From NCBI RefSeq assembly GCF_000526775.1, contig NZ_JAGS01000001.1, positions 1,116,001-1,180,000 on the forward strand: a DNA stretch of 64,000 nt. Reading direction: 5' to 3'. The notes below the pieces were generated by a model. That model was not told the origin of the DNA and ran no database searches. It worked only from the letters and a program-made list of their open reading frames with translations. This DNA is from Ruminococcus albus AD2013 (GTDB lineage Bacteria > Bacillota > Clostridia > Oscillospirales > Ruminococcaceae). Positions 25,113 through 33,177 of this stretch are shown here, piece by piece. Position 1 is the first letter of the stretch; each line of letters begins with the position of its first letter. The position numbers were made by a program, and so were the translations under genes.

Positions 25113-27230
25113 TCAGTATTTATCGTCAAGATCGTCTAAAAATGCCTGGTCGTCATCGTCAAGATCCATACCTGTCAGCTGCATAACTCTGTTTTTGAGT
25201 ATCGAGGAATTTTCCTCGGGAACAGCATAATCATATTTTGAAACACCGTCGGTTGGAGTTGTTTCTTCACTCAGCTTGAACCTGGCGATCATGTTCTTGA
25301 GTATCAGCGACTGACTTGAAAGCTCCTCACTGGCTGATGCAGTACCAACGGAAGCCGAGGTATTTGCGGAAACGACGGTGGATATCTGTCCGAGACCTGT
25401 GTTTATCTGGGCGATAGCCTCTGTCTGGGCTTCCGATGCTTCGGAGATGTTCTTTACAAGTGTCTGTATCTCTTCCGAGCCTTCAACTATACTGCCGAGG
25501 GATTCCGCGGTCTTTTCAGCGATCTGCGAACCCTTCTGTACCGCCGCAGAGGAATTTTCGATAAGTGAAGCAGTCTGCTTAGCGGCTTCTGCGGAACGTG
25601 ATGCAAGACGTCTTACTTCGTCTGCTACCACACCGAAGCCCTTTGAACCCTCACGGGCAGCCTCAACCGCCGCATTAAGCGCGAGTATATTTGTCTGGAA
25701 AGCTATCTCGTCGATGACCTTGATTATCTTGGATATCTGTTCGGAAGAAATCCTTATCTCGTTGATAGCGCTGAGCATATTGGTCATATCGTCATTGCAT
25801 GAGCCGATAGCTTCTGCATTTCTGGTAACGATGGTATCTGCGTTCTTAGCGTCGTTTGCGTTCTGCTCGACCTGCTTTGAAACATCTTTCAGAGTAACTG
25901 AAAGCTCTTCTATCGCAGATGCCTGCTGGGTCGAACCCTGTGATACGGACTGTGCGGAGTTTGATACCTGAACAGCACCCGTATTTACCTGCTCTGCCGC
26001 AGTATTTATAGATGCAAAGGTATCAGAAAGGGAATTAAGGATATCATTGAAAGTGGTCTTTATCTGCTGGAAATCCCCCTTGAAAGTACCCTCCATGCGG
26101 TGGCAGAGGTTGCCGTCGGATATCTGGTTGAGGGCTACGGTTATCAGGTTGATATACTGTCTCAGACATACTATCGTTTCTTCAAGGGAGCTTGTCAGCA
26201 CGCCCAGCTCGTCCTTTGAGTACCAAACGTCAACAGGGGCGGAAAGATTGCCCTGTGCAAGTTCGCGTATACGAGCGGTGGCGGATACTATCGGTTTTGA
26301 AAGACGTCTGGAGAAGAACATTGAAGAGAATACCGTCAGCAGCAGGAGAATAATGCCGCATATAACGATAGTCCTGAACATACCCGAAGAACCGCCGATG
26401 AAATCACCCGGGGTCAGGGCGTAGATCATTGTCGAATCAAAGTAAGCAGAATCACAGGTGCCGAAGACATAGTCCTTGCCGTCGAGCTTGAACTCGCCTG
26501 AGTCTTCAACGCCCGATGTAACGGACTTCATAGCTTTGGCAAAAGAGCTGTATTTCTCGTTATTGCTCTCTTCCTTAATGGGGTTGAAACGCTTCAGAGC
26601 AAGCGACTTATCGGTATGCATCAGGATATTTCCTTCATTATCCGCAAGACATACAAAGCCTTCGTGACCGATATCCGAAGCTGAGAAAATATCATACAGC
26701 GAAGAGGTATCTATAACAGTAGCTGCAACGATATATTTATTATCCCTGAAAGCAGACTGGAGAATATAGAAGTACTGCTGCTTGCCGTTGCTGCTGTCAA
26801 CAACACAGAGATCACTTATGAATGTCTCGTTTGAAGACACAGACTCTGCGACCTCTTCCCTCTTTATCATATCGGTCAGTCTCGAATTTGTGGAAAACAA
26901 AGTCTGACCCTCAGAGCCCATTATAGCACAGGTGATCTTGTCCCTGACATTTTCGGGGAAACCGCTCTTCATCACTTCGACCATTTCAGCTTCACCTGCA
27001 GCACTGCTGAAATCTGATGATTTAACAGACCTGGACATATCTGTTATGTACTGCTGAACTGAGCTGTCAAAGTTCTTAACGCCCTGTACAGAAAGGGGTT
27101 TTGCAGAACTCATCACGGAATCCTTGGTGGTCTTGCTGATAGCGGTTATCGAAACAGCATCGAGAACGGATATGATTATCAATGCAACAACAAACATTAT
27201 CAGCATCAATTTTGTACTGATCGTCTTCAT
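25113..27230 (-). CDS. Methyl-accepting chemotaxis protein, 705 aa
   Basis: Membrane chemoreceptor passing an external signal to CheA/CheW. A first membrane helix (residues 8-29) is followed by a Cache-type sensor domain to about 280 (CVVDSSNGKQQYFYILQSA, VCLADNEGNILMHTD). The second helix is near 285-305, then HAMP (about 306-360) and a long signalling coiled coil. The hairpin tip is conserved (IDEIAFQTNILALNAAVEAA near 515, followed by GFGVVADEVRRLA). The C-terminus ends in an acidic tail, not a CheR-binding pentapeptide. No flagellar or other chemotaxis gene is in the window, so it may report to a distant cluster or to pili or twitching. The start has GGGAGG eight bases upstream. Confidence 0.93.
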   Translation of the reverse strand: MKTISTKLMLIMFVVALIIISVLDAVSITAISKTTKDSVMSSAKPLSVQGVKNFDSSVQQYITDMSRSVKSSDFSSAAGEAEMVEVMKSGFPENVRDKITCAIMGSEGQTLFSTNSRLTDMIKREEVAESVSSNETFISDLCVVDSSNGKQQYFYILQSAFRDNKYIVAATVIDTSSLYDIFSASDIGHEGFVCLADNEGNILMHTDKSLALKRFNPIKEESNNEKYSSFAKAMKSVTSGVEDSGEFKLDGKDYVFGTCDSAYFDSTMIYALTPGDFIGGSSGMFRTIVICGIILLLLTVFSSMFFSRRLSKPIVSATARIRELAQGNLSAPVDVWYSKDELGVLTSSLEETIVCLRQYINLITVALNQISDGNLCHRMEGTFKGDFQQIKTTFNDILNSLSDTFASINTAAEQVNTGAVQVSNSAQSVSQGSTQQASAIEELSVTLKDVSKQVEQNANDAKNADTIVTRNAEAIGSCNDDMTNMLSAINEIRISSEQISKIIKVIDEIAFQTNILALNAAVEAAREGSKGFGVVADEVRRLASRSAEAAKQTASLIENSSAAVQKGSQIAEKTAESLGSIVEGSEEIQTLVKNISEASEAQTEAIAQINTGLGQISTVVSANTSASVGTASASEELSSQSLILKNMIARFKLSEETTPTDGVSKYDYAVPEENSSILKNRVMQLTGMDLDDDDQAFLDDLDDKY

Positions 27231-27292
27231 ATCTGGATCCTCCCGTTAAATAATTTATCAAAATGCTTAATTTACCATTTCAACATATTTAA

Positions 27293-27321
27293 AGTATATC
27301 ATATTTGCACAATTTTTTCAA
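27293..27321 (-). promoter_or_regulatory. Promoter of the chemoreceptor gene
   Basis: Minus-strand TTGAAA (27316-27321) and TATACT (27293-27298) are separated by 17 bases, about 60 bases upstream of the ATG. Confidence 0.65.
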
Positions 27322-27416
27322 CCCTATATTCTGCATTTTTTGAATTTTTTTTGCTGATACCGCATATATACTAAAAAACGCTGTAATTATATAACAGTTG
27401 ACATGGAGGAGATAAA

Positions 27417-28310
27417 ATGTTCAAAACGATAAAGCTGAATAAATTGCTTCTTGCTATACTTCTGCCTGCGGTGATTGCGATAGGAGCAGGAATGACCAGC
27501 ACCTTTGCCGCACAGGAGGATAAGCCCGAAAAGCCGCGAAAAGAGGGAGTTCCCGTGCCTATAATAATGTATCACAGCATAACCCTTGATGATGACTGTC
27601 TGAGTGAGTATGTGGTGAGTCTTGACCAGATAGAAAGTGACATAGAGTATCTCAAGGAAAAAGACTTTACACCTGTTTTCGTCAACGATCTGATAAGGTA
27701 TGTAAACTACGGTGGCGAGCTTCCTGACAAGCCAATTATCTTGACATTCGATGACGGCTTTTACAACAACCGCGAGTACCTTTACGGTCTGCTGAAAAAG
27801 GAGGATTTCAAGGCGACCATATCCGTGGTGGGTGATTACACGATAAACGCATCGGAGAGCGGTGAAAAGCAGTCGGCACTGTATTCCTATCTCAGCTGGA
27901 AGGACATAGCCGAAATGCGCGAAAGCGGCAGATACGAATTCTGCGACCACAGCTGTTCCATGCACTCTCTTGGTGAACGGCGTGGAGTACTCAAAAAAGA
28001 AGGCGAATCCGATGATGAATACCGCCATGCCCTTATTAGTGATATAGACGGTCTGCAAATGCTGTTTGAAACAAACTGCGGTTTCCGCCCGAATGTATTC
28101 ACCTACCCCTACGGATTTTACTGCGATGAAGCCGAGGATACTGTAAAAGCACTGGGCTTTGAAGCAACTCTCGGTGTCGAGGAAAAACCGAATTACATAG
28201 TAAAGAACGACAGCGAATGTCTTTACGATCTGAATCGTTACAACCGTTCAGGTCTGACGGATACGATATCATTTATGGATAATATGCTGAAAGACTTTGA
28301 AAACAGTTGA
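27417..28310 (+). CDS. Exported polysaccharide deacetylase (CE4, PgaB/IcaB-like), 297 aa
   Basis: Predicted metal-dependent N- or O-deacetylase acting on a cell-surface or external glycan. A signal sequence or anchor covers residues 1-32. The NodB fold begins PIIMYHSIT (about 48). The first motif TFDDG has Asp112 and Asp113; the metal histidines are probably His178 and His183 in CDHSCSMHSL, spaced as in PgaB/IcaB enzymes and not as in classical peptidoglycan deacetylases. YPYGFYCDEA near 225 is the third motif. GGAGGAG precedes the ATG. It is followed by a gene for a membrane-anchored cohesin-like protein that has its own promoter. The substrate is not determinable from sequence. Confidence 0.88.
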   Translation: MFKTIKLNKLLLAILLPAVIAIGAGMTSTFAAQEDKPEKPRKEGVPVPIIMYHSITLDDDCLSEYVVSLDQIESDIEYLKEKDFTPVFVNDLIRYVNYGGELPDKPIILTFDDGFYNNREYLYGLLKKEDFKATISVVGDYTINASESGEKQSALYSYLSWKDIAEMRESGRYEFCDHSCSMHSLGERRGVLKKEGESDDEYRHALISDIDGLQMLFETNCGFRPNVFTYPYGFYCDEAEDTVKALGFEATLGVEEKPNYIVKNDSECLYDLNRYNRSGLTDTISFMDNMLKDFENS

Positions 28311-28335
28311 CCGCGGCGCTTTGATGGTGTATAAT
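28307..28335 (+). promoter_or_regulatory. Promoter of the cohesin-like protein gene
   Basis: TTGACC (28307-28312) overlaps the stop codon of the deacetylase gene; TATAAT (28330-28335) follows after 17 bases. Confidence 0.8.
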
Positions 28336-28370
28336 AGACGTGAAAATATTTCCGCAAAGGAGAAAGTAAA

Positions 28371-29354
28371 ATGAAAATATCAACATTCGGTACAGCACTG
28401 GCTGCCGCAGCATTGTTTCAGCTGACAGCTTATGCCGATACCACCGATACAATAACCGTCAGCGGTACACCCGCAGTGGGCGAAACTTTCACCGTTAACA
28501 TAAGGATAGAATCCGACAGCGATATAGGCTATCTCAATTCGTCACTGGAATACGATGACAGTGTTATAGAATTTACAGGCGGTGATGCATGGGGCGGCGG
28601 AGGACTTATCACAATAAACAGCTTCCCAGGTGAGGACAGCGGTGTTCTTGACTGTGCGCTGACTTTCACCGCTGTGGGTGAGGGCGACAGCAATATCACG
28701 CTTACCAACGGATACGTGTTCTCCATTGACGGCACTGTACTTGAACAGCCTGATTCAAATGCAAGCGTTCATGTTGCGGCGGCAAACGAAGATGTACAGG
28801 ATGATGAATCTGAAATACAGGACGATTCGAGCGCATACGAAAACATACCAAATGATACCACCGTATCCGAAGCCCCCGAAGAGAATGTCACAGAAGAACC
28901 TCAGTATCAACAGCCCGTAGTACAGGGCTACCTCATCGGACTTACCTGCACCGCAGGTGAACTATCCCCCGAGTTTACATACGATAATTTTGAGTACACC
29001 GTCAACGCAGACAGTTCATGCGAAACAGCCGACCTCAACACAACAGCGGCAGCTTTTTCAGACACGGTCACCATATCGGGCGGCGGAGAACTTGACTACG
29101 GTGAGAATATCCTCACAGCCACAGTCACTGCCGAGGACGGTACAGTAAATGTATACACGGTAAAGGTCATTCGCGCAGAAGATGACGGAGCGAAAAAATC
29201 CGATAAAAAAAGCTCTTCAAAAAAAGAGTCCACCGAGGACAAATACAAAAGGCTTCTCAATCCCGCCCTTGCGATAATCCTTGTTACTTTGATAGTTGCG
29301 CTGTTCATAGTTATCAACTGGACGATGAAGCTTGGAAAGAAGAAAAAGAAGTAG
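28371..29354 (+). CDS. Membrane-anchored protein with cohesin-like and cadherin-like domains, 327 aa
   Basis: Exported protein held by a C-terminal membrane helix (about 295-318, ALAIILVTLIVALFIVI) with a positive tail of lysines, which fixes it with the bulk outside. After the signal peptide (1-22), residues 25-135 resemble the cohesin/carbohydrate-binding beta-sandwich (GETFTVNIRIESDSDIGYL, LEYDDSVIEFTGG, FTAVGEGDSNITLTNG). An acidic linker (135-185) follows, then a cadherin-like beta-sandwich at about 190-270 (LTCTAGELSPEFTYDNFEYT, VTAEDGTVNVYTVKVIR). The architecture suits a surface receptor for dockerin proteins, two of which are encoded upstream, but the cohesin call rests on fold-level similarity. 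AAAGGAG precedes the ATG. Confidence 0.7.
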   Translation: MKISTFGTALAAAALFQLTAYADTTDTITVSGTPAVGETFTVNIRIESDSDIGYLNSSLEYDDSVIEFTGGDAWGGGGLITINSFPGEDSGVLDCALTFTAVGEGDSNITLTNGYVFSIDGTVLEQPDSNASVHVAAANEDVQDDESEIQDDSSAYENIPNDTTVSEAPEENVTEEPQYQQPVVQGYLIGLTCTAGELSPEFTYDNFEYTVNADSSCETADLNTTAAAFSDTVTISGGGELDYGENILTATVTAEDGTVNVYTVKVIRAEDDGAKKSDKKSSSKKESTEDKYKRLLNPALAIILVTLIVALFIVINWTMKLGKKKKK

Positions 29355-29384
29355 CGAAACAAGGGACCTGCCACTCAATAATAT

Positions 29385-29426
29385 AAGCCATAGTACTCCG
29401 AACGAAAATCAGGAATACTATGGCTT
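29385..29426 (+). repeat. GCCATAGTA palindrome, copy 2
   Basis: Perfect 11-bp arms AAGCCATAGTA (29385-29395) and TACTATGGCTT (29416-29426) with a 20-base loop, in the gap between two convergent genes. TTTAATAATTAT follows on +. It may act as a terminator for either gene. Confidence 0.75.
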
Positions 29427-29451
29427 TAATAATTATATAATAGCCTTCCGA

Positions 29452-30297
29452 CTAAATAAATTCAATTCTCCCCGAAAACCTTGCCTTTTCCATAACTGCA
29501 TTGAAATCGTTGCACAGCACGGAGTATTTCAGGTGCTCCCCTATCTTTATCGCTCCGCACCTCACAGATACGCTGACTTCTCCGCCGCTGTAAGGGACTT
29601 TACCGCCGTTCTGCGAAAGCACTTTTTCAGCCAGTGAAATAACTTTTTCTGTATCATCACTTTCTGTTATCATGGCAAATTCATCACCGCCCAGACGCAG
29701 ACATATCATATTTTCTTCAGCGGCTTCGTTGATACGCCTGAAAGCTTCAAGAATCGCCTTGTCGCCTGCATCTCTGCCAAGTTCGTTATTTATCATCATA
29801 AGGTTCTGAATATCAAAGCAAAGAACAAAAGTCCCTGCCTGCGACCTGAGATAATCGTAGAACTCACTGATATCATATTTCTTGACTCTCATAAGATCAT
29901 TCCTTTCAACATATTCGGGGTTCAGCGGCGGATAAAGCCCGCAGTCGCCTTTCCATTGTTTTTTGAACTTCGAGGGTGATATCCCCCACACTTTCGTGAA
30001 TGCACGGGTGAATACCTCATGGGAGTTATAACCGAATCTCATGGCGGCATCAAGTACAGAGACTTCCTCCGAAAGAAGCAAGCGTCCCGCAAGGGTCAGC
30101 CTGCGTTTGGTGATGTAGTCTTTCAGGCTGAAATGGGTGCAGTACCTCCAGACCTTTTGCAGTGAAGACAGCGAAACATAACAGGCAGCGGCGATGTCCT
30201 CCTGCGTGATATCCTCACACAGATGAGATTCGATATACCCCAGTGCCGTAACGAATGTGGTGAAGCCGTGTTCAAATCTCTCGTTATCATCTGCCAT
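29452..30297 (-). CDS. AraC-type DNA-binding domain fused to GGDEF domain, 281 aa
   Basis: An unusual one-chain link of DNA binding and cyclic-di-GMP chemistry. Residues 15-110 are a double helix-turn-helix of AraC/XylS type (ITQEDIAAACYVSLSSLQKVW and AMRFGYNSHEVFTRAF, KVWGISPSKFKK). Residues 140-280 are a GGDEF diguanylate cyclase domain with intact LRLGGDEFA and the substrate loop FDIQNLMMINNELG; no RxxD inhibitory site is seen at the expected place. It is cytoplasmic with no sensor domain. The ATG at 30297 is preferred to a GTG nine bases upstream because GGGAGG is then eight bases away. It may switch transcription in response to c-di-GMP or make c-di-GMP when bound to DNA. Confidence 0.85.
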   Translation of the reverse strand: MADDNERFEHGFTTFVTALGYIESHLCEDITQEDIAAACYVSLSSLQKVWRYCTHFSLKDYITKRRLTLAGRLLLSEEVSVLDAAMRFGYNSHEVFTRAFTKVWGISPSKFKKQWKGDCGLYPPLNPEYVERNDLMRVKKYDISEFYDYLRSQAGTFVLCFDIQNLMMINNELGRDAGDKAILEAFRRINEAAEENMICLRLGGDEFAMITESDDTEKVISLAEKVLSQNGGKVPYSGGEVSVSVRCGAIKIGEHLKYSVLCNDFNAVMEKARFSGRIEFI

Positions 30298-30471
30298 AAG
30301 AATCACCTCCCAAAAATATCAGTAACGTTACTATGGTCATATTATAGCACAAAATTTTAGTTTTGTCTTGACTTTTTGAGCATTTTTCCGTTTGACTTTT
30401 TACGGCTCGGAAAATCTCCCGACACCGCTGACACGCCCCGCCGAACAGCAAAAAAGTATATACATAAAACA

Positions 30472-30500
30472 TTGACTACCTGATGGATATATGCTATAAT
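30472..30500 (+). promoter_or_regulatory. Promoter of the PqqD-like unit
   Basis: TTGACT (30472-30477) and TATAAT (30495-30500), 17 bases apart. Expected transcription start near 30507, only about ten bases before the first ATG of the small upstream frame. Confidence 0.8.
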
Positions 30501-30517
30501 TATCACATTAAGTGTAA

Positions 30518-30643
30518 ATGCAGGAAAGAATTTTTCAATTCCGTCAGTATCGTCTGCCTGATCATAAGATAATAGCAAATGAGCTGTCGGACTTAGACCT
30601 GCACGATAATACGATCAGAAAGCGTGAAAAAAATGAAACTTGA
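30518..30643 (+). CDS. Possible 41-aa upstream peptide overlapping the PqqD-like gene
   Basis: The first ATG after the promoter opens a 41-codon frame (MQERIFQFRQYRLPDHKI, then a polar, charged tail) that ends 11 bases inside the next gene. It has almost no leader and no Shine-Dalgarno site, so translation is uncertain. If used, it would couple translation to the PqqD-like gene, which itself has only a weak site. It is not recognised as a RiPP precursor: no Gly-Gly or Cys-rich core is seen. Confidence 0.3.
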   Translation: MQERIFQFRQYRLPDHKIIANELSDLDLHDNTIRKREKNET

Positions 30644-30896
30644 TCCTAATTTTCTAACCCATGTAACAGATGGTGAGCATTATATGATCTCAACCACCGA
30701 TACCAGATTCAATGGTATTGTAAAAAACAACTATACTGCTGCATTTATTGTAGAATGCCTGAAATCCGATACCACGGAATCCGCTATCGTTGATAAGATG
30801 CTTCTGGAATACTCCAATGCAGAAAGAACAGTCGTTGAACACGACGTTTCTATTATTATTGCAAAACTCCGCAGTATCGACGCCATCGTAGAATGA
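30633..30896 (+). CDS. Orphan PqqD-family (RRE-like) protein, 87 aa
   Basis: A stand-alone PqqD-like domain. Members bind the leader of ribosomal peptides and present them to radical-SAM or other modifying enzymes, or act as accessory domains in unrelated systems. Family signs: MKLDPNFLTHVTDGEHYMIS, followed by the FNGIVKNNYTAAFIVECL helix and a DKMLLEYSNAERTVVEHDV segment, ending in a helix. The ATG at 30633 is preferred over a GTG nine bases upstream. No radical SAM enzyme, protease, transporter or precursor is adjacent, which is the odd point. A promoter lies about 130 bases upstream. Confidence 0.75.
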   Translation: MKLDPNFLTHVTDGEHYMISTTDTRFNGIVKNNYTAAFIVECLKSDTTESAIVDKMLLEYSNAERTVVEHDVSIIIAKLRSIDAIVE

Positions 30897-30961
30897 ATAA
30901 TTTCTTCCCGATATGAAGACTGTCGGTATCGTATACCTCAGTGGTACAGGCTCGTAAATGG

Positions 30962-32092
30962 TTATCCCTTGAACATCCCCGCAAGGGCTTTTCCCAGCAA
31001 TTTTCCCGAATACTGCACCTGTGCCAGAGTATTTCCGTGACTTCCCACTTCTATCAGCAATGAACCGCTTGAAAGGTCTTGATTGTAGTACCTTGTGTCA
31101 AATAGCACAGGGCGTGTCAGACCTTGAAAGCGGTTTTCTATTTCGGACTGAAAAGTGCAGGCGAACCTGAAATTCTCTCTGAAATTCGGGATATTTCCAC
31201 TGCCGTCATCAGCACAGGATATTATCATTATCTGCGCCGCTTCCCTGCCATCTATCTCGGCTATGGGGGCGATGCGTGTGCCGTCACTGCGCTCGATGCC
31301 GTCACGGTGGACATCAAGGCAGACTTTTATCGACGGATATTCCGCCAGTATCTTCTGCACAGCATCACGGCTTGAATAATAGGCATCGTCATAACTGGGA
31401 TAATCATGCACCAGAGTATCGTGTATATAAGGTATCCCCGCCGCGTCAAGCTGTTCACATATCCTGTCCCCCACCGAGATGATATTCTTATCACGCTCAG
31501 TGGTCTTGCCGTAGAAATCACTGTCGTACCAGTCTTTGTCCGAAAGCTCGAAACTCTCGGTAGCGTGTGTGTGGTAGATAAGCACAAGGGGCTCATCATC
31601 GGAATAATGTGTATCAAAAGGCAGACCCTCACCGCTTAGCTGAAGCAGTTCGGCATTGTCATAAAGTGTGCAGTTCCTCACCTGACCGCCTGTTGGTATA
31701 TCGAAAAACTGCGGCTCATCACTGCGCAGATAGGTGTACTTCTGTATCATCCCGTCATGGTCGGTCAGGTCTTCGGGATAGGGTATCATGCCGCTCACAT
31801 CTTCCGCAGGGAGAGGGCTTGGTATCTCGGCACTGACCCTTGCAGGCTCACGCTCCGTCTGTGCAAGAGCGATGTCCCAATAGCTTCGGGAAGATATCTC
31901 TGCCCCCGCAGGTAAGGTATCCGACTGTATTTTGTCGTTCCTGCCCCGTTCTATCACAAGCAGCTTCGATACTCCCTCGCACACCGCGGAAATACTCTCG
32001 GAATGTTTCGCTGCGCGGAAAATGCACATCGGTACCACAAACACTGCGAAAATGCAAAGCAAAGCCCTCAGACATACTGTTTTAAGTCCCAT
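30962..32092 (-). CDS. spoIIP: SpoIIP-like amidase/endopeptidase of the spore engulfment family, 376 aa
   Basis: In spore formers SpoIIP cleaves peptidoglycan to drive engulfment, together with SpoIID and SpoIIM. A membrane helix lies at residues 6-25. The C-terminal SpoIIP domain (about 160-376) has LVLIYHTHATESF, the segment KVCLDVHRDGIER, and LLIEVGSHGNTLAQ. The metal-binding histidine and glutamate positions of the amidase fold appear kept, although the first motif reads HTHATESF where Bacillus has HTHTSES. No other spore gene is in the window. Divergent to a VanY-like peptidase. Ruminococcus types are usually described as non-sporulating, so it may be a relic or serve growth. Confidence 0.8.
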   Translation of the reverse strand: MGLKTVCLRALLCIFAVFVVPMCIFRAAKHSESISAVCEGVSKLLVIERGRNDKIQSDTLPAGAEISSRSYWDIALAQTEREPARVSAEIPSPLPAEDVSGMIPYPEDLTDHDGMIQKYTYLRSDEPQFFDIPTGGQVRNCTLYDNAELLQLSGEGLPFDTHYSDDEPLVLIYHTHATESFELSDKDWYDSDFYGKTTERDKNIISVGDRICEQLDAAGIPYIHDTLVHDYPSYDDAYYSSRDAVQKILAEYPSIKVCLDVHRDGIERSDGTRIAPIAEIDGREAAQIMIISCADDGSGNIPNFRENFRFACTFQSEIENRFQGLTRPVLFDTRYYNQDLSSGSLLIEVGSHGNTLAQVQYSGKLLGKALAGMFKG

Positions 32093-32194
32093 ATGACCAC
32101 CTCGGTAAATATATATTCGGGACAGGCTGTTTTATGCCTGCAAGTAACAAAAAGTCCCGCCCGCGAATATACTAAACAAAAACGGGAGGGGCAT

Positions 32195-32776
32195 ATGGAC
32201 TACCTTATACTCGTAAACAGATTTGAACCGATACCAGCGGGATGGTCGGACACGCTGAAACTCCGTGAAGCAGGTGGAAAGCTTTTTGAAGAGCAGACAG
32301 CAGTTCAGCTTGAAAAAATGCTCGGTGAAGCACTCGCCTATGGCATAGAGATAGCGGTCATTTCGGGCTATCGCTCGGAAGACTATCAGCAGATGCTGTG
32401 GGAAAAGGAGATAAGCCGAAATATGGGCAGAGGTCTTGATTACGCCGATGCAGTGACAGAAACAGGCAAAACTCTGGCACTGCCCGGGTGCAGTGAACAC
32501 GGCACAGGTCTTGCGGCAGACCTTGGCACAGCGGGTGCTGATGATATCGAACCGAATTTTCACAAGACCGCCGCAGGAAAATGGCTCTCGCAAAATGCAG
32601 GAAAATTCGGGTTCATACTCCGATATCCCCGTATGAAAGAGCACATCACGGGAATAGATTTCGAGCCGTGGCATTACCGTTACGTGGGTGATAAGTCCGC
32701 AGAACTTATCACCGCAAGCGGCATCTGCCTTGAGGAATTTTTGCACTTTTACTCGGATAAATATACTTTATGCTGA
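32195..32776 (+). CDS. VanY-type D-Ala-D-Ala carboxypeptidase (M15B), 193 aa
   Basis: Predicted zinc D,D-carboxypeptidase trimming the terminal D-Ala of peptidoglycan stems. M15 motifs are complete: ISGYRSEDYQQMLWEKEI near 65, SEHGTGLAADLG near 105 (zinc His and Asp), the catalytic segment around FILRYPRMKEH and FEPWHYRYVG (zinc His) near 160. No signal peptide or membrane helix is visible, which is odd for an enzyme that should act outside. The ATG at 32195 has GGGAGGGG upstream; the longer open frame from 32003 runs through the spoIIP promoter and is not used. Confidence 0.88.
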   Translation: MDYLILVNRFEPIPAGWSDTLKLREAGGKLFEEQTAVQLEKMLGEALAYGIEIAVISGYRSEDYQQMLWEKEISRNMGRGLDYADAVTETGKTLALPGCSEHGTGLAADLGTAGADDIEPNFHKTAAGKWLSQNAGKFGFILRYPRMKEHITGIDFEPWHYRYVGDKSAELITASGICLEEFLHFYSDKYTLC

Positions 32777-32792
32777 AAATTATGTGAAATAC

Positions 32793-32821
32793 TTGACTTT
32801 ACTTTGTGAATGTAGTATAAT
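32793..32821 (+). promoter_or_regulatory. Promoter of the small membrane protein
   Basis: TTGACT (32793-32798), 17-base spacer, TATAAT (32816-32821). Confidence 0.82.
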
Positions 32822-32852
32822 AATAAAAACTCAGAGAGAGGATGTGCAGACA

Positions 32853-33005
32853 ATGGCAAAGAAAAATTCCGAGAAAAAATCATTCTGGTGTTTGATGAGT
32901 GCACTGCTGCTGGTCGTTGGATCGACAGCTTATATCGTATACAGATACTTCGAGGAAAAAGAACACTACGAAAAGTGGAAAGATTATGAAGAATGCGGCA
33001 TCTGA
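32853..33005 (+). CDS. Small single-pass membrane protein, 50 aa
   Basis: A 50-residue protein: a basic start (MAKKNSEKK), one membrane helix (FWCLMSALLLVVGSTAYIVY), and a strongly charged tail (RYFEEKEHYEKWKDYEECGI) expected outside by the positive-inside rule. It has its own near-consensus promoter, a GAGAGGA ribosome site and a perfect terminator, so it is a real independent gene despite its size. Function unknown. Small proteins of this shape often modulate larger membrane complexes. Confidence 0.75.
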   Translation: MAKKNSEKKSFWCLMSALLLVVGSTAYIVYRYFEEKEHYEKWKDYEECGI

Positions 33006-33016
33006 TGCCTGAAGAT

Positions 33017-33045
33017 ATCGGTCGGGAAAAATTTTCCCGACCGAT
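33017..33045 (+). terminator. Terminator of the small membrane protein gene
   Basis: Perfect 14-bp palindromic stem (33017-33030 with 33032-33045, ATCGGTCGGGAAAA) followed by a run of T. Confidence 0.92.
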
Positions 33046-33067
33046 TTTTTTCGTATATAAAACAAAA

Positions 33068-33087
33068 AGGCAGTCTATTGACTGCCT
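33068..33087 (-). terminator. Terminator of the 24-codon unit
   Basis: Stem AGGCAGTC (33068-33075) with GACTGCCT (33080-33087), TATT loop, followed on the minus strand by TTTTTGTTTT. The stop codon of the 24-aa frame lies inside the stem. Confidence 0.85.
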
Positions 33088-33149
33088 CCTGCTTGTGTAA
33101 AAATTTTGGAGAGGATGAAACGAGCTAAGAGTAATTTCTTAGTGTTCAT
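33075..33149 (-). CDS. Possible 24-aa micro-protein on its own short transcript
   Basis: Between a clear minus-strand promoter (33178-33206) and a clear terminator lies a transcript of about 105 nt. Its first ATG opens a 24-codon frame (MNTKKLLLARFILSKIFTQA, then GGSQ): basic and hydrophobic, amphipathic helix in appearance. The upstream sequence is purine-rich (AAAGAAAGAAAAGA) but has no strong GGAGG. It may be a micro-protein, a type I toxin-like peptide, or a small RNA with a chance frame. A 48-codon frame on the + strand at 33115 lacks promoter evidence. Confidence 0.45.
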   Translation of the reverse strand: MNTKKLLLARFILSKIFTQAGGSQ

Positions 33150-33177
33150 TCTTTTCTTTCTTTGTTCTACAAACAAT

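Noticed and set aside
32003..32194. N-terminal extension of the VanY-like frame
   Set aside because: It crosses the divergent promoter area; GGGAGGGG before 32195 and family length set the start there.
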